DNA of 5,700 nt. It comes from Bacteroidales bacterium UBA3389 (lineage in GTDB: Bacteria; Bacteroidota; Bacteroidia; Bacteroidales; P3). Every line of letters starts with the position of its first letter. The first letter of the stretch is position 1. A model generated the notes under the pieces. That model saw only the letters and a program-made list of their open reading frames with translations. It made no database searches and was not told the DNA's origin. The DNA lies in assembly GCA_002358835.1 (NCBI GenBank), contig DEPP01000124.1, positions 1-5,700 of the forward strand, in the 5' to 3' direction. The translations under genes and the position numbers were made by a program. This document shows positions 5,228 through 5,700 of the stretch, piece after piece.

Positions 5228-5700
5228 ATGGGTAAGATAATAGGAATAGACTTGGGTACGACAAATAGTTGCGTATCTGTAATGGAAGGTAATGAAGCTG
5301 TTGTTATCTCTAACAGCGAGGGAAGAAGAACAACTCCGTCTGTTGTCGGATTTGTATCATCTGGAGAAAGAAAAGTGGGAGATCCTGCAAAGCGTCAGGC
5401 AATCACAAACCCACACAACACAATTTACTCTATAAAGAGATTTATGGGAGAAACGTTTGATAAGGTTGCAGGTGAAGTTTCAAGCGTACCTTACAAGGTT
5501 GTGAAAGGTGATAACAATACTCCAAGAGTAGATATTGACGGAAGATTGTACTCTCCACAAGAAATTTCAGCAATCATTCTTCAAAAGATGAAAAAAACTG
5601 CTGAAGATTACTTAGGTCAAGAGGTAACTGAGGCTGTTATAACAGTGCCTGCATACTTTAATGACGCACAACGTCAATCTACAAAAGAAGCAGGAGAAAT
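5228..5700 (+). CDS. dnaK: Molecular chaperone DnaK (Hsp70), N-terminal part
   Basis: The first 157 codons and two bases of the next are present; the gene runs off the right edge. DnaK binds exposed hydrophobic segments of unfolded proteins in the cytoplasm and cycles through ATP hydrolysis with DnaJ and GrpE. The visible part is the start of the ATPase domain: phosphate-1 loop IGIDLGTTNSCV (residues 5-16), EGRRTTPSVVGF (31-42), NPHNTIYSIKRFMG (61-74, where K70 aligns with the catalytic lysine of E. coli DnaK) and VITVPAYFNDAQRQ (137-150). The start follows from the standard MGKIIGIDLG beginning. About a quarter of the usual length of roughly 635 residues is seen. It is transcribed divergently from the GH92 cluster with 459 bases between the start codons. 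Control probably involves the sigma-54-like motif and palindromes upstream, by inference only. No frameshift or odd residue is visible. Confidence 0.98.
   Translation, partial: MGKIIGIDLGTTNSCVSVMEGNEAVVISNSEGRRTTPSVVGFVSSGERKVGDPAKRQAITNPHNTIYSIKRFMGETFDKVAGEVSSVPYKVVKGDNNTPRVDIDGRLYSPQEISAIILQKMKKTAEDYLGQEVTEAVITVPAYFNDAQRQSTKEAGE

Overview
The window looks like a low-GC member of the Bacteroidetes, probably Bacteroidales. Four things point that way. There is a DUF6089-type outer-membrane beta-barrel gene, a family I know only from this phylum. There is a secreted GH92 alpha-mannosidase with a C-terminal hexosaminidase-like tail. TAnnTTTG-type promoter boxes occur. Most starts have A-rich leaders rather than strong Shine-Dalgarno sites. 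The species cannot be named from this sequence.

Layout: on the minus strand, positions 1-64 hold the first 21 codons of a gene that looks like iorA (indolepyruvate:ferredoxin oxidoreductase, alpha subunit). A gene-free stretch (65-383) follows, with a candidate iorA promoter and a repeat array. Next comes a tight three-gene minus-strand cluster, read from right to left: a secreted GH92 family alpha-mannosidase (4768-1853), a YfcE/MJ0936-like metallophosphoesterase (1813-1313) and a DUF6089 outer-membrane protein (1286-384). The gaps are 39 and 26 bases, so co-transcription is likely. A second gene-free stretch (4769-5227) separates the cluster from the divergently transcribed dnaK, which runs off the right edge at 5700.

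The proteins are of ordinary families; no new enzymatic system is evident. No SusC/SusD pair or other glycoside hydrolase is visible, so GH92 is not seen here as part of a polysaccharide utilisation locus. The three clustered genes do not form an obvious pathway. Two encode exported proteins, while the phosphoesterase is cytoplasmic.

The most unusual content is non-coding. Both intergenic regions carry a related repeat array built on the core TCTTGATTT, with three exact copies at an exact 21-base period. The arrays are inverted relative to each other and flank the three-gene cluster. They share a 33-base block identical except for its 6-base centre. A separate 17-base sequence and a 9-base sequence, 10 bases apart, are shared in the same orientation. 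Upstream of dnaK there is also a close match to a sigma-54 (-24/-12) promoter, preceded by two short perfect palindromes, and I see no CIRCE element. Both points are inferences from sequence alone.
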